DNA of 64,000 nt from Anas platyrhynchos (lineage: Eukaryota; Chordata; Aves; Anseriformes; Anatidae), in NCBI RefSeq assembly GCF_047663525.1, contig NC_092591.1, forward strand, positions 34,319,001 through 34,383,000, written 5' to 3'. A program made the translations under genes and the position numbers. This document shows positions 12,801 to 24,500 of this stretch, in pieces. The notes under the pieces are model-generated. The model made no database searches. It had not been told where the DNA came from and saw only the letters and a program-made list of their open reading frames with translations. Position 1 is the first letter of the stretch. Each line of letters begins with the position of its first letter.

Positions 12801-15800
12801 CAGAGGTGGCTTCAAAGGGGGCTGTGAAGAAATGAATGCAGGGACTTGAGGATGAAGGCTCAGCTCTCTCTTTTAAAGATCTTGGCTGGTGGATCAGCCC
12901 TTGACAAACAAGACTTTTGCAACAACTGATCTCTTCCTACACATGGTGGCAGCTTCTGAAATCCAAGCTCCACCACACCAACTGACAGAAAAAAAAACAC
13001 AAGGGAAGGTCACAGAAAGCCACTGGATGGAAGAACAAATTCAAGGCCTTTCAGAAGCAAAAGCCAAACTGATTTTGCCACTGCAAAGATGAGCGCTGAG
13101 ATAACAGCAAAGGTTTTTGTGACAAGGAAACCAGCCTGGACAAAGATTGTTGTTGATACATAAAGATTACATAGGCTCAAAAAGAGACTAGAAGAGTTGC
13201 TGCATTCATAGACATGCTGTTTGGCCTGGGATATCACCACATCTGAAGTGCTTGGAGGATGAGAGAACACTATACTGTTTCACCTTACTCTCATCCTCCT
13301 CCTGAGGCACCTGCCTTTGGCTGCTCTCAGACTTTAGCAGGATAGACCTTTGGTCAGATCCAGAGCAGCCGTTCCTGTCCCTTGTGCACTTTGATGGGAA
13401 TATAGGAATGTGGATAGGCCATGGGCCTCAGCCTGTGACTCCTGTACCTGGTGGTTCCTGCTGGCTACAGTTAACAGCTAACTCTTCTCCCAACAGCAGC
13501 AGCAGTGTCAGCTCTTCTCTGCCAGGAGAAAACAGGCATGGCCATGTACCTGCCCCTAGGAATGTGTCGCATCTCCCTGTTTTGCCTGTGTTTCAAGCCA
13601 GCCTGTTTGGATGACGGATGTTCAAACTTCAGGCAGTTAAACACATTTATCCACACACTATCCTGTACAGCTGCAGAGAAATTGCACCATCCAGACAGCG
13701 AATCCAGATTCTGCTGGAGCAGTGGGTATGTTTGTGACAGCCACAAAGCTTTCACGGTTTAAAAACAAGAGATAGTTGCAGCTATGCAGCTGTTAATGTT
13801 AAGTTGTCTTCCGGTTCTGGAATAAATGCAAGGGTGCAATTGTTTTGTGTGAGAGAGAGCCCTAAATAATATGTAGAAAAGGTCTTTTCAGGCCAGACAG
13901 AAAATATCAGAATTTCTCTAGAAGGCATTTCTGCTGCCCAAGCAAGGCAAATAAGATTAGAAATAAGAATAATAATAATATCCATAACTATTTAATTGCA
14001 ATATAAGCATACAGACCACCCCAAAGAATACCACTAAATCAGGAGCCAGACCTTGTGAGACACAGATCTCTTGGGAGATCTGTGGGAGAGTGGTGTGGTG
14101 AAAAGCATGCCTTAGTGTTTCTCCTGTCCAGAAGCATCTGCTGTAGGCCACTTCTGAGGACTACAGAACCAGATGAACCTTTGGGCTGGTCTAGTATCAC
14201 CATTATTACAACTTTTTATGGAAGAACTTTAGCTAAACTCAAATATGTCCAGAAATTGGGATGCCAATGTCTTGGGAATTATGTGTACTACTTAGACTGT
14301 AGTTGCCTGATATCCTACATATGTTGGAGCAAATTCTGATTCATGAGTAAGCCTTACTCATATCAGATTTCAACACACATTAGTAGCCTAATTCTTGTTA
14401 TTATGCTCACACCACATACAAATATGACCTTTTGTTTGACACAAAAGGAAAAACCTAGGCAATCACGATCATAGTTAATTGACATAGATATCCTGTAATA
14501 TAAAAACAAATCCTCTGTTATACAACTTGTGCAAGATTTAAGGAGGCAAAGATGCTGTGGGTAGCAGCTCCTCTGCACAGAGGAGGACACGGGCTCTCCT
14601 TTATCTGTACAGTGCCACAGAGCAAGAAAATCAAAGCATACTTGTCTTTGACACATGGTCTTCCAAAAACTACATTTTGGCCTAATCCAACTGACTCCAT
14701 CAAAGCACAGATAGGTTTTTCAGCTTGAACTACTTCTGCTCCCTCTTTCAACTCTGTCACCAACACCCTCTCTCTTAACAACTTTAAATTATACAAAAAT
14801 AGTAAATAAACCAAATAACTGTAAATGGGAAATACAACCATTGTTTTATGCTTTTCCTAAAATATGTTTTGTTTGAAATGTTTAAAATACTTACAAATAT
14901 GTGAGTAAAGTTGTGAATTACATGAGAAATACATTCCCACAAAAACTATTTTCCAAAATAATAAATAAGCAAAGAATAATCCTAAACTTGAAATTATTTG
15001 TAATTTTATTTAGAGATGCTACTGTTAGTCTTATGGATCTATAAAGTAAAAAAAAAAAAAAAAAAGTTTTTTTTTTTTTACTCAGTTTCAGTTTGCTTTT
15101 TAACAGTGAATAATTTCTCATTTATTGACCTTTAACAACACATACTAGCCTTTTAAAATGGTGAGCAAAACCTTTGAGGCCAGTCCAATATTTTTTTGGA
15201 AAGCCATGTGGTCTCCATGGAAGCAAATATTCTTGCTGAGTTCACTTGGGTTTACTTACTATGTAAAGATACATATTCACTTCCTTCTTGCTACATTCCT
15301 GCCTTGTGTCTTCTCTCTGAGACAGATTTGAGTTGTCCCATCAGCTTGGTTTGTCCTACATGAGCAACCACTGAGATTTTTTCTTTTCTACTCTCACCCA
15401 CTACACCAACCCCCCAGAAACATTTCAGTCATATTGTTTTTGCTTTACAGGCCTGGTATTTCAAATGCATTTCAGTAAACCATTCACAGAAAAAGTTGTT
15501 TGACAATAAGCCATATAATGCCTTTTTTTTTTTAAATAAGATATAGAAATATAGATGTGCCTGAATGTACTTCTACTGCCTGCAAAAGACAGACAGATGG
15601 TAGCAGAGCTCCTCATATTACCCCACAGCCTGTAGCAGCCACTCATCATCAGTGCTGGCATTTTCATCCAGAAGCAGGGGCACAGCCTGTATCACAGCAC
15701 GTCAGACACTGTAACTGACACTTACTTTTTAACAGTTAAGACACTTCACAGTATACCACGGCTGACTTTTGGTATTTCCATTAAGTGTAACACTTCTATA

Positions 15801-17270
15801 AACTGAAAGGTATTGTTTATAAAAGAGTGTATTTTAAGAATAGCACATATTCAAACATGGAACAATATCTGAAACCATGGTGACACTTTGTACACAGATA
15901 CATGTTACAGTGCTCGGTTAGCCTTACTGCTTTCTGAACTGAACTACTATCAAAGAAAAACTGTGATACTCACACAGATCTGCCTTTCTCAGATTTCTCA
16001 TCCTTATGACTTTTACAGAGAGGGAGCTGCATGGACATTCTTCACACTGCAGAAATATGACAAAACAAATAGTCGCATAAACATTAAATGGTTTATGCTT
16101 CATAAAGCATGCACTCCCATAAGAGTTTGTTGCACTTTTTAACACCATGCAGCAAAATTGGAAGACTGGTTCTCCTGCCCTCTATCACTAAGAAACCTCT
16201 AGCTTTACTCATTCTCATGGGGCTGTTTTATTGGTTAAGGACAGGGGGGAAGAGCAGAAAGGATGAGGGGCCCCATTCCACCATGCTTTGAGCACATTTC
16301 TCCCACGTGAAGACCATTGCAAGATTCTGTTCATTACTGTCCTGTCCTTTTGAAATGATAAACCTATAGATTCATAGGGTTTCTTTAATCACTTTGCTTA
16401 CACTTTCACTCTGCTTGTTTGTTAAGCCATGGAGGTCCCACACTGGAGGTCTCTGAGCCCTTCATTGGTTTCAATGAACACTTTTGCTAACATATCCCTG
16501 TTATGCAGAAATGCTCTGTAATTTCCATTTTAGAGCTAATGAAGATGACCACAGAATGATTAAGTAACTCATTCATAGTCAGACAGCAAGTTAATTTCAG
16601 AGCTGAGGAAAGGACAGAGCATGAGACTTTCTGAAGCCCAATAGAGAGTTTTGTGTCTTTCCCTGCCTATGTTCCACCAAAGGAGAGGAAGGAAAAAAAA
16701 AAAGAAAAAAAAAAAAGAAAAAGAAAAAAAAAAAGAAAAAGAATTCACAGTCCAAGATTTTCTTGGGTGTCAGCCATGCACAAACGTCAAACTAGTTCTA
16801 TCTTTGTGTCTGTGATTAACTACTGTTGTAAGTCTGTGACTCTCCTATGTAAACCACTACCAGGTGGCTGCTAGCACAGCTACCTAGGCACAGCAAACGA
16901 CAATACTCATAGCTGACAAATGCTGTGCTGAGAAAGACCCCAACATGCTTACATCAAACCACAGATTCAGCCCAGATCCTCAGCAAATTTCTGTGAGAAA
17001 CATCGGACTTCTTCCCAACCTCTGTGTGGGTCACCCAGTGCAGCTGATTTTTTCTCCACCACCAAAAATGCCTCCACAGGGATGTTAGTACCAGCAAAGC
17101 CATAGGTCTGCCTGACATAAATAAATACATGCATAAAGTTGGACTAACAGCTCCTGAGACCTATTCTAGACACCAGAATCCCAGTCACAAACACACCCCA
17201 GGTCATCTTCAGCTTGTAATGAATTTTAGTCTGAATTTCTTACCTCACGAGCACTCCAGTAGGATCCCAT
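752..17270 (-). CDS. PLA2G4E-like: Gene C: PLA2G4E-like cytosolic phospholipase A2, 5' part (exons 1-7)
   Basis: Seven coding exons run leftward: 17244-17270, 15974-16046, 6203-6339, 3208-3339, 1947-1987, 1478-1520 and 752-815. They join in frame for 517 nt and the gene continues past the left edge. Lengths and phases match gene B exons 1-7 one for one. The product seen is an N-terminal C2 domain. CBR1 shows an ADLFSQTDCYV pattern, with Asp at the positions of two calcium ligands of cPLA2 C2 domains, and CBR3 shows YDEN. The linker begins at SREISCLEV. In this family the C2 domain docks the enzyme on membranes when calcium rises, and the catalytic half would follow outside the window. The chosen start ATG has A at -3 and G at +4. 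The long second intron (6340-15973) matches a long second intron in gene B. Whether the full gene is functional cannot be judged here. Confidence 0.88.
1478..1520 (-). CDS. PLA2G4E-like: Gene C exon 6
   Basis: 43 nt, phase 2 to 0, encoding PVPPESLVNNGVLV. It aligns with [14 protein letters not shown] of gene B. Acceptor TTTCAG, donor GTAATT. Confidence 0.87.
1947..1987 (-). CDS. PLA2G4E-like: Gene C exon 5 (C2 domain end)
   Basis: 41-nt micro-exon, phase 0 to 2, encoding TQELLEVEFASES. It aligns with [13 protein letters not shown] of gene B. Acceptor TTACAG, donor GTGAGT. Confidence 0.87.
2073..2172 (-). mobile_element. CR1: CR1 LINE 3'-end fragment
   Basis: Begins with repeated ATCATAGA units, then GTTGGAAGGGACCC and a CCAAGTCCAAC-like block. 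This is the reverse complement of the avian CR1 3' end. It lies in gene C intron 5-4 and is 5' truncated. Confidence 0.85.
2186..2286. repeat. 34-bp minisatellite, about 3 copies, palindrome-rich
   Basis: Tandem units start at 2186, 2220 and 2254. Each contains the self-complementary blocks AGATCT and CTATATATATAG; CTTAAG and further AGATCT sites recur at the ends. The third copy is interrupted. It lies just beyond the CR1 fragment in a gene C intron. Confidence 0.9.
3208..3339 (-). CDS. PLA2G4E-like: Gene C exon 4 (C2 domain)
   Basis: 132 nt, phase 0 to 0. Encodes NVLELKVYDENAITKDD and then LLFTVLFDVAKIQLGE. DEN lies at the CBR3 calcium-binding loop. Acceptor TCACAG, donor GTGAGG. Confidence 0.93.
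4886..5296 (-). other. 136-codon open frame of unknown origin in a gene C intron
   Basis: This is the longest minus-strand frame in the window not explained by PLA2G4 exons or CR1. It lies between gene C exons 4 and 3, has no recognised motif, and has no splice context that fits the gene. It may be chance or an old repeat. Confidence 0.25.
6203..6339 (-). CDS. PLA2G4E-like: Gene C exon 3 (C2 domain)
   Basis: 137 nt, phase 1 to 0. Encodes [18 protein letters not shown] and ends WNETFCFRIQSQVK, a classic cPLA2 C2 signature. Acceptor ATACAG, donor GTAAGA. The usual DPYV of cPLA2 C2 domains reads DCYV. Confidence 0.93.
6340..15973. other. Intron 2 of gene C (9.6 kb), no gene seen
   Basis: Long AT-rich intron with poly-A tracts (near 6344-6366 and 6627-6646) and an A/T inverted repeat (15045-15082). 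No frame in it resembles a protein family I recognise. Intron 2 of gene B is also the longest of its gene. Confidence 0.7.
15045..15082. repeat. A18-G-T13 inverted repeat
   Basis: AGTAAA, a run of 18 A, one G, a run of 13 T, then TTTACT. The flanks extend the symmetry, giving a near-perfect hairpin in gene C intron 2. Confidence 0.9.
15974..16046 (-). CDS. PLA2G4E-like: Gene C exon 2 (C2 domain start)
   Basis: 73 nt, phase 0 to 1, acceptor CTGCAG and donor GTGAGT. Encodes CEECPCSSLSVKVIRMRN followed by LRKADL, the first C2 strand and the CBR1 Asp. Confidence 0.9.
16679..16743. repeat. 65-nt all-purine tract
   Basis: An uninterrupted A/G run made of GA4-12 units, in gene C intron 1 (between exons 1 and 2). 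Such tracts can form triplex DNA and are usually variable in length. Confidence 0.9.
17244..17270 (-). CDS. PLA2G4E-like: Gene C exon 1 (27 nt, start codon)
   Basis: Encodes MGSYWSARE and ends in phase 0 at a strong donor (GAG|GTAAGAA). The ATG has A at -3 and G at +4. It was picked because gene B has a first exon of the same length, phase and donor type (MGVFYSTSQ) at the corresponding place. There is no independent transcript evidence. Confidence 0.7.
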
Positions 17271-20200
17271 TTTGCTCCCAGCTGCATACAAGTCAGATAT
17301 GGTTGTCACGTTAGTGTTACAGGCAACAGCTGGCAGTGACTTGTGAAGCACCTCTGCAAACTTTAAGGAGGCACCTGTTGAGCACCAAGTGGCTTATCTA
17401 TGCCCCACCTTCTTTATTGCCTGAAGGGGAAAGTATGAAGAGAGAAGGGGAGGGAATTTGCTGAGTTTATTTGATAGCTAAACACCACAGGTGTGTGTTG
17501 GAGGAATGCTGTACACGCCAAGATGCTTAGAGCTATTAGCAAATCAAGATTAAGGAGTGATAGTGCACAGCACTTGCATGGATACCTATAACCTGGCAGT
17601 CTAACAACGCACAAATCAGAGAAGATAACAGTAGATATGTGTAGGATGAAGGAAAACAGCAGTTTAGCAGTAATTCAATAAACAGTCAAAAGTATTGTGG
17701 AGAAAACTTTTAAAGATTCTGCATTTCAACCAAATTTGATTTACTTTCCTAAGGTAGAGTTACACACTGGTAGATTTCCCCCCCCCCCTTTCATGTGTGT
17801 ACTTGGTCAGCTTGATTATATGTTTTCCTGCTTTCAGGACCCTCACAAACAAGCAAAAAAAGAAAACAAACAAGCAAAAAATAAACCAAGACAAAAAAAA
17901 ATACACAACACATTTTCCTCCAAATTTGGGCATACATTTATTTATCTTAAATGCTAATGTCTAGTTGTTTTCAACATGATACAGTGTAATTAAATTGGTA
18001 TAAAAATGACACTTTTTTTTTTTTTTTTCTGGCAGAAAACTGCAACAGCAGATATGTAAATACCTGTGTATGTATCCCACTACTAACAAGCCCAGATATC
18101 TGGTATGAAATCACCATTTGATGTCTGCTGGAGCTGATGCTGTATTCTCACAAAATGGTGGTAGTACCCACCACCTGTCTTCCCCTTCTACACACATCAG
18201 GAAAATGCACAATAAAAAAACTCAGTCCTGTACCTACAACATTCCCCAAAAGGCATTCTTTCTGGTAAGAGATCTTCAGCATCATAATAACATTCCTTAA
18301 ATCCTATTGCCCTGTCTACAACAATCATTCCCAAAATCAAATCATCCTGCTCTGTACAGTAAGAAATAAGTATTACCAAGCTCAATAATCAGGTAAACCA
18401 AGTAAATCCATGAAAAGATGCCGAATCAGACAAGCAGCCTTGGCTGTTTGTCCAAAGCTGAGAAATTTGATCAGGAAGTGGGTAAGCCTGGACTGTTTTG
18501 TTAGCTTCTGCAATGGTCGAGCTGTTGTCTCCTGAGTCTTCCCCTGGGAAAGTCTGACTTGAATAGTTCAAGGAAAGAAAAACTCTGGACCAGTGTCCAG
18601 ACCTCTATCCCCTCCTCCAGAGGATCTCTTAAACTCAGAGGGAGTGTCCCCTACAGTAAGCACTGGAGGGCATAGGTGGAGCTGGAGGGATCCCATCCTG
18701 GACACTGGCTAGCAAATGGCTCTGCTAGAAGGCCCAGTGGTAAGGCCCAGGACGGGCACCTGGGACACATCTAGCATGAGCATACAGAACAGGAAGAATC
18801 CAGTAACGGAAAACACAATGACAATGTCCAAGAAACTACAGTTTCTGTTTTGGTTCAGATTTTCTAATATTTTAGGGTACATCTCAAATTCTGTTAATAG
18901 ACATGCAGAAGGTGTAGCAGTCTGTAGGAGGGACCCTTAGGTCCCTTTTCTAAGGAATATGTATTTTCTAACTAGCCTGAGGCTGGTAAAACCAGGTGAG
19001 CAGGTCCTCACCATATGAACCAGGGTACCCCAGGAGACTTGGCAGACTTGGCTGATACAACACTCAGATCTTTGCAGTAACAGGACAACTCTGACAAACA
19101 TGATGAGACCCTCCCTGGTAGGCATTAAAGATTAAAACATGATGCCCATTTTGACAGTTTGGGTTCTTTATTTTGAGCTTATCAGTGGCTTTTAAGATAG
19201 AATGTCAGACAGGATTTAAGATAAGAGTGAAAATATCTACATGCCTTGCTGGTAAATATGAGTAGAGAAAAGACCCTTCTATAGCTCTTACCTACTTCTT
19301 TTAGGCCAGGCTGCACAAGGACGTAAGAGACTCTTCTGACTCTCATCCTGGCTGGCCAGCTGCCAGCTACTGTCTATGTCTCACTACCCTTTTTGTGGGT
19401 CTAGGACCAAAATAACCAGCTCCAGTTCTAGAAAAGACTAAAGACTATTCATCTTTCTCCAGTAATTTGCCTCTGAGGAAAAATTCATAACAAACTACAC
19501 TTCCCTCTATGGTGGACTTTTCTTGACTGTTCTTGACTGTTGTGTGTTTCAGTAGATTCCCTTCTCTGAGCAGCTGAGCTTTTTTTTTCTTTCTTTCTTT
19601 CGTTTTTTTTTTTTATTTTATTTTTTAAAGCAAAACAGTTAATTTTTTTTTCATAATATCTAAACAATTGCCCAAAGGGGGAGAGGATTTAGTTATGAAA
19701 TTTCTTATTAGCTGAAGTGGAAGAAATATAAGATATATATTCTGTTATATATAAACATGCAGGTGCAGTGGTGGTTGATCAACATCCATGCTTTGACGGA
19801 CAAGCTCTCACTTCTTTGGAATGACACACAACCATTTCCTGTTTCTGTTACAAACCGGTCTCCTGGACAGCCTGAAGAGGAGTGCTGCTTTTTGTTTATG
19901 GATTGCTCATCAGGTTGCCTTCATCATGTGTGTACGCACATCATTTAGTGCATTCTCAGGAAATGCTTTGGACACCTCTTCATCTGTTCTTTGGTAATCA
20001 CGCTGGTGTTGGAGAGCTGTTACATTTTTGTGTGTGCTTAAATCAGCTTTTCGCCCTCAGCCACTGAACTTCAATATACTTGTCAAATAACTAGGTTACT
20101 CTGTGACAATTGTATCTTAATTTGCACTTGCAGATGTATTTTACATTTTATGGCTGGTTAACAACTGTGATGCAGTGAACAGAATATTGCTTTCTTACTC

Positions 20201-21060
20201 CATTTCAATAGTGCGAATGAGTGGATGCAATTATCATACACCTTTCAATCCTCCTCACATGCTACTTGTTTTGGTAATATTTCAGCTCACTACATTGAAC
20301 AAGTTCCAGATGATCCTGAAGCAAAATAGCTTTTCAGGGAGATAACTGCATGTGATCTGAGACAGAATACAGCTTATTGTGGGAGAAAATGGCAGTAGCC
20401 ATTCAAAACAAATTCATCAGTTTGATTTAATTGTTAAGAAGGAACATAAAAAGACCTAAAAAGACCTAAAAGTCACTATCTCTATATATGTATCACCCAT
20501 CACAATCTGAAAAATTAAGTATCGTTCATGTGATATTTCATGACAATTCATAACAAAAAAGTATTTGGGCAACAAAAGTTTTATGAGGTAGAACACCATT
20601 TAATTCAAGTTATTAAAACCAAATAAAATATTTTTACATGTTAAAATCACCAACTTCTGTGTCTGAAGAGGGCTTCATAGATTTGTTACCAATAGTCACA
20701 ATGAAATGCCAGAATATTTTGCAGATGAAAAAATACTAACAACCAAACCATTAAGATACCACAGAGAGAAAGTTAAAACTATTTCCCTATCACACACAGC
20801 TGAATTTGCATTCTGTGCATCACAATGAGATGGTGTTAACAACAGACCAGCCTGTCTGATATCAAAACTTCTGACCAAAAAAAGCAGCTATATCAGTAAA
20901 CCAAACCATGTGGCTCTGAAGTCAGTACTTCAAGTTTTCTTTTTTGAGAAGGCTACTTAGAAAGAGATGGCGCCTGCCAAGAAAAGTGAAGTAGCTATTG
21001 CATTTGATATATAATTCTGTTTTGTCGTGATAAATATTTAATAAGAGAGGAAAATGCTGT
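17271..21060. other. Spacer between gene B stop and gene C start; gene B 3' UTR and gene C promoter
   Basis: About 3.8 kb between the tandem copies. It must hold the 3' UTR of gene B (ATTAAA candidates at 21037-21042 and 20599-20604; no AATAAA seen close by) and the 5' UTR and promoter of gene C. No clear TATA box was found above the gene C ATG. T-rich runs lie at 18012-18029 and 19579-19625. Confidence 0.55.
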
Positions 21061-21299
21061 TCAACCAGAGGCCTGTGCTTGTGATACTGGATGGCTCAGA
21101 GCTTGTTTCTTCCGTGCCACCGCCATGCGCAAGGCTTGAAGAATCATGTTCTCATTGTTCATTATGTTGTAATTAGTCAGCCTCTGAAGTTTGTTGAAAT
21201 CTTCTGCTTTCAGGGAGACCTCTCTCGTTGAGTACGGAGAGCAGAAACTGGAGAGATCAATCTTGCCCTGTTCCATTTCTGCAGCACTACGAGCCATAC
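21061..21299 (-). CDS. PLA2G4E-like: Gene B exon 20 (C-terminus, stop)
   Basis: 239 nt of coding sequence from acceptor TGACAG to a TGA at 21061-21063. Encodes [18 protein letters not shown] and [18 protein letters not shown]. It is ten residues longer than the gene A terminus. An ATTAAA (minus strand) lies about 19 nt past the stop at 21037-21042. Confidence 0.93.
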
Positions 21300-21478
21300 C
21301 TGTCAGGGGAAAAGAGGAAGGTGTTTGTATAGTCTCAGGGAATTACAGTACTCTGATAGGCTATGTCAAGAATAATTTAGAGAGATCACATATGTGGCTG
21401 ATATGAAGACAATTGCAGCACTCCAATCTCTAAAAATGTACTTCTAAACAAAACCCTTTTAGAAAACAAAGAAGAGGG

Positions 21479-21518
<40 letters not shown>

Positions 21519-24500
21519 AGAGAGAGAGAGGGAGAGAGAAAAAAAAATGCATCACTACATTCCATTGCAATCAGCACCGTCTACTGGCCAACTCACGGCA
21601 TGACATTTTCATTTTTTGAGAGTTCACAGGTCACCAAGTCATACCATGAGGGTTCTTGAGTAGAATATATACTAATGGTAAAAGGAATAATGAGATGTAC
21701 AGCACAGGAGGAGGCAGAATATTAGTAGCCTTGGAAATCATAATAAAAACAAAGGCAGTATCTCAAACAGTGGTCCAAAAGAACACTGTGACTGCATTTA
21801 TTAAGTCTTAGTTTACATACTATTGCTTTGATTTCCCAGCATATACAATCAACGTGTTAAACAGTGTAAACAGAAAGCACAGTGGGCCTCCACAGATCTA
21901 TACTCTAAAGATAATTCTTCCTAGATCTGAATGTCATAAAAATATGTATCTGAAAACTAGGCTTTGTTCTACACCCTAAAATAAAATTTTGGAAATCACA
22001 AGGTGAAATTAGATCCCATTCCTCTACTTGAGAAACACATTTCTTCTTTCACTGAACTGCACCAAGATTCAAACTAAAATTATGCCCAAGATTTCACTGA
22101 TTTTGCAAATAATTTGAGCCATCCCCTTTTGCAATGTATTCACCAGTATGTATTGGGTTAAAGAAGAAACTCTCAGGAAGTAAAGAGGTTAATTGGGTCA
22201 ATAAAACAGCTGGGTAATGCTAACTTACCAGGTGCTACGCATCTTTGGAAGGTGTCATTCACTAGTGGAAAATAAAGCAGGAGAGGAGCTCCTGGAGTGT
22301 CTGCACCATCGAACATGTAGCATTCCTTCAGGTTCTTCTCATCATCCTTCAGCTCAATGTTGGGAAATGCAATTCCCTGCTCTGAGAAGTAACTGCAAGC
22401 CTGCTTTAGAGGCTGGTCAGTGCCCAACAGCAGCAGAGTAAGAAATGGAAAAGATACACAAGATCAGGCTGCTGCTTAATTCATGCTAAGCTGCATAAAA
22501 TAGCCTGATAGCATTGGAAGGTTAGAGATAATGTGAGAACCTGCAGTCTCTAGTTCTTCTCTTGCCTAAGGAACTTTTTGAAAATAAACATGCAGGAAAA
22601 CACATGATATTAAGTTGGTAAAGAAGATTTTAGATCAGTACCAAGGCACATCTTTAAAATGGAAATATGATTTAGGAACAGAACAGGTAATTTGAAAGAT
22701 TGTTAAAGAGCATCATAAATTAAAGGAGAACTAAGAAAAATTTGCATCTAAACAAAACTAAATTTTCAGTCCAAGACAGTAAGGATTTTCAGTCATGTTA
22801 CCTGTCTATACAGCATTTATAATTTGTAAATTGACTTCAATAGATTTTAGCAGGGTTTTGAGATCAACTTCCCCATTTAAAATTTTGATTTTCAGAAATA
22901 ATATGAAATTTCAAGCTAACATATTTTAAGAGTATTAAACTTCAAAATATAACACTAAAAGCATTTATCACAAAGCTCGTTTGTGATGATGAAACTTTGC
23001 TAAATTATGTGACAAAACACTGAAGCACCACCGTTTTTTACGTGAATTAAATATTTCCAAAAGAGTTCAGACTACCAGAAGGAAATGCAGTATGAGTTAC
23101 TACATGTGGTGTTTTTTTCAGCTACAGTACAGAGACAAAAAATTTTCATGTGGCATTACAGTGTAAGAGCAGCATGAGAGTATCATCCACTTGTAAAATA
23201 ACGACAGATTCTTAACCAGTGAACTTCATATTTTCTATGGTGCCTTTCAGGAGCAGGTTTACAATTACAAGTATGCATTTGGAAGTCTAAATTTGTCTTC
23301 TTAAGTGGTAAATACCATCTCTGAAATCTATGTAGCCATTTTATAATCAGATTTTTTCAAACATAGCAAATGCATTTGATGTTTTGCTTCAAGCTCACTG
23401 CATTAGGAGAAAAAATGCATTCATAAAAAAAAAAAAAAAAAAAAAAAGACAAAATTCTTGACTCTCTAGGTTGTTCTTGGACAGCTAAAAACCACATTTA
23501 AAAAATTAAAAGAGAAATAAAAAATTACACATTTAAGGAAAATGCAGAATAAATTATACATATGAATCACAGAAAAATCTTTTCCAGCTACATTTGTGCT
23601 ATAAAATCTTATGTTAAATTGTAATGGAAGTTGCAGCTTAACCATAATAATTTCATTGTGCCACTCTGCACTTTATTGGTGAAGCAGAGATCTCTGAGTA
23701 TTTCATTTAGTATTCTTTCAAAAGTGATTTGAGGAAAAAAATGGAGTTGTTCTTCCCTCTGGGAATTTCCATTCTTCTTCTAAGGCTTGGAAACACCATT
23801 TTACTAGGTTCTGCTGATAACATTCTACAGACACCTATCTGAAAGCTGAAGAAATTAAAGGAAAAGCCATTATTAAAGTAATTTTTGTGACTTCTCACCA
23901 AGGTCTGTGATCCACCTGTGTAATTTAAGTGTATGATGACATCCACTTTCCTCTCTGGTCTCATTAGGGGTGGACAGCTGGTTTCAAAGAAGAAAGCTGC
24001 GTCCACCAGCTCCAGGTGCTCCGAGTTGCCTCTCAGGTCATTAGGAGAGGTGTCTAGTGAGGTGTCTAAAGAGTGACAGATTTGGAGTTATTTACAAACA
24101 GCAGAAAGACACCTGTCAAGTTAGAAAACAAAAGAAAGGCAAGCTTTTCTCCCATGCAGGAATTTCCCTTCATTTTTGGATATCATGCAACAATCCTAAA
24201 GCTTCCTTCAGCCTCTCTACTCACATTTTATCAGTCTTTCCAAGCCCATAAGCTGCACCAAACCAACGGCAGGTTTTCTATATGCAAAGTCCCATCCCAA
24301 TGATTTTTATTTCAGGAAGGACTGTCAGTACCAAATCACCCCAAAACTGAACAGTCCTGTTACTGGAAGTGAGGGATGTAAGGAGTTACTTCATTTTCCC
24401 TCTCTTTTCTTTCATCAAAGAATAACAGTGGACCACAAAATCCATTCTGTTTTCTGCAGGATTTACAAACATCCCACATCTGAATTCCAACCCCTGTGCC

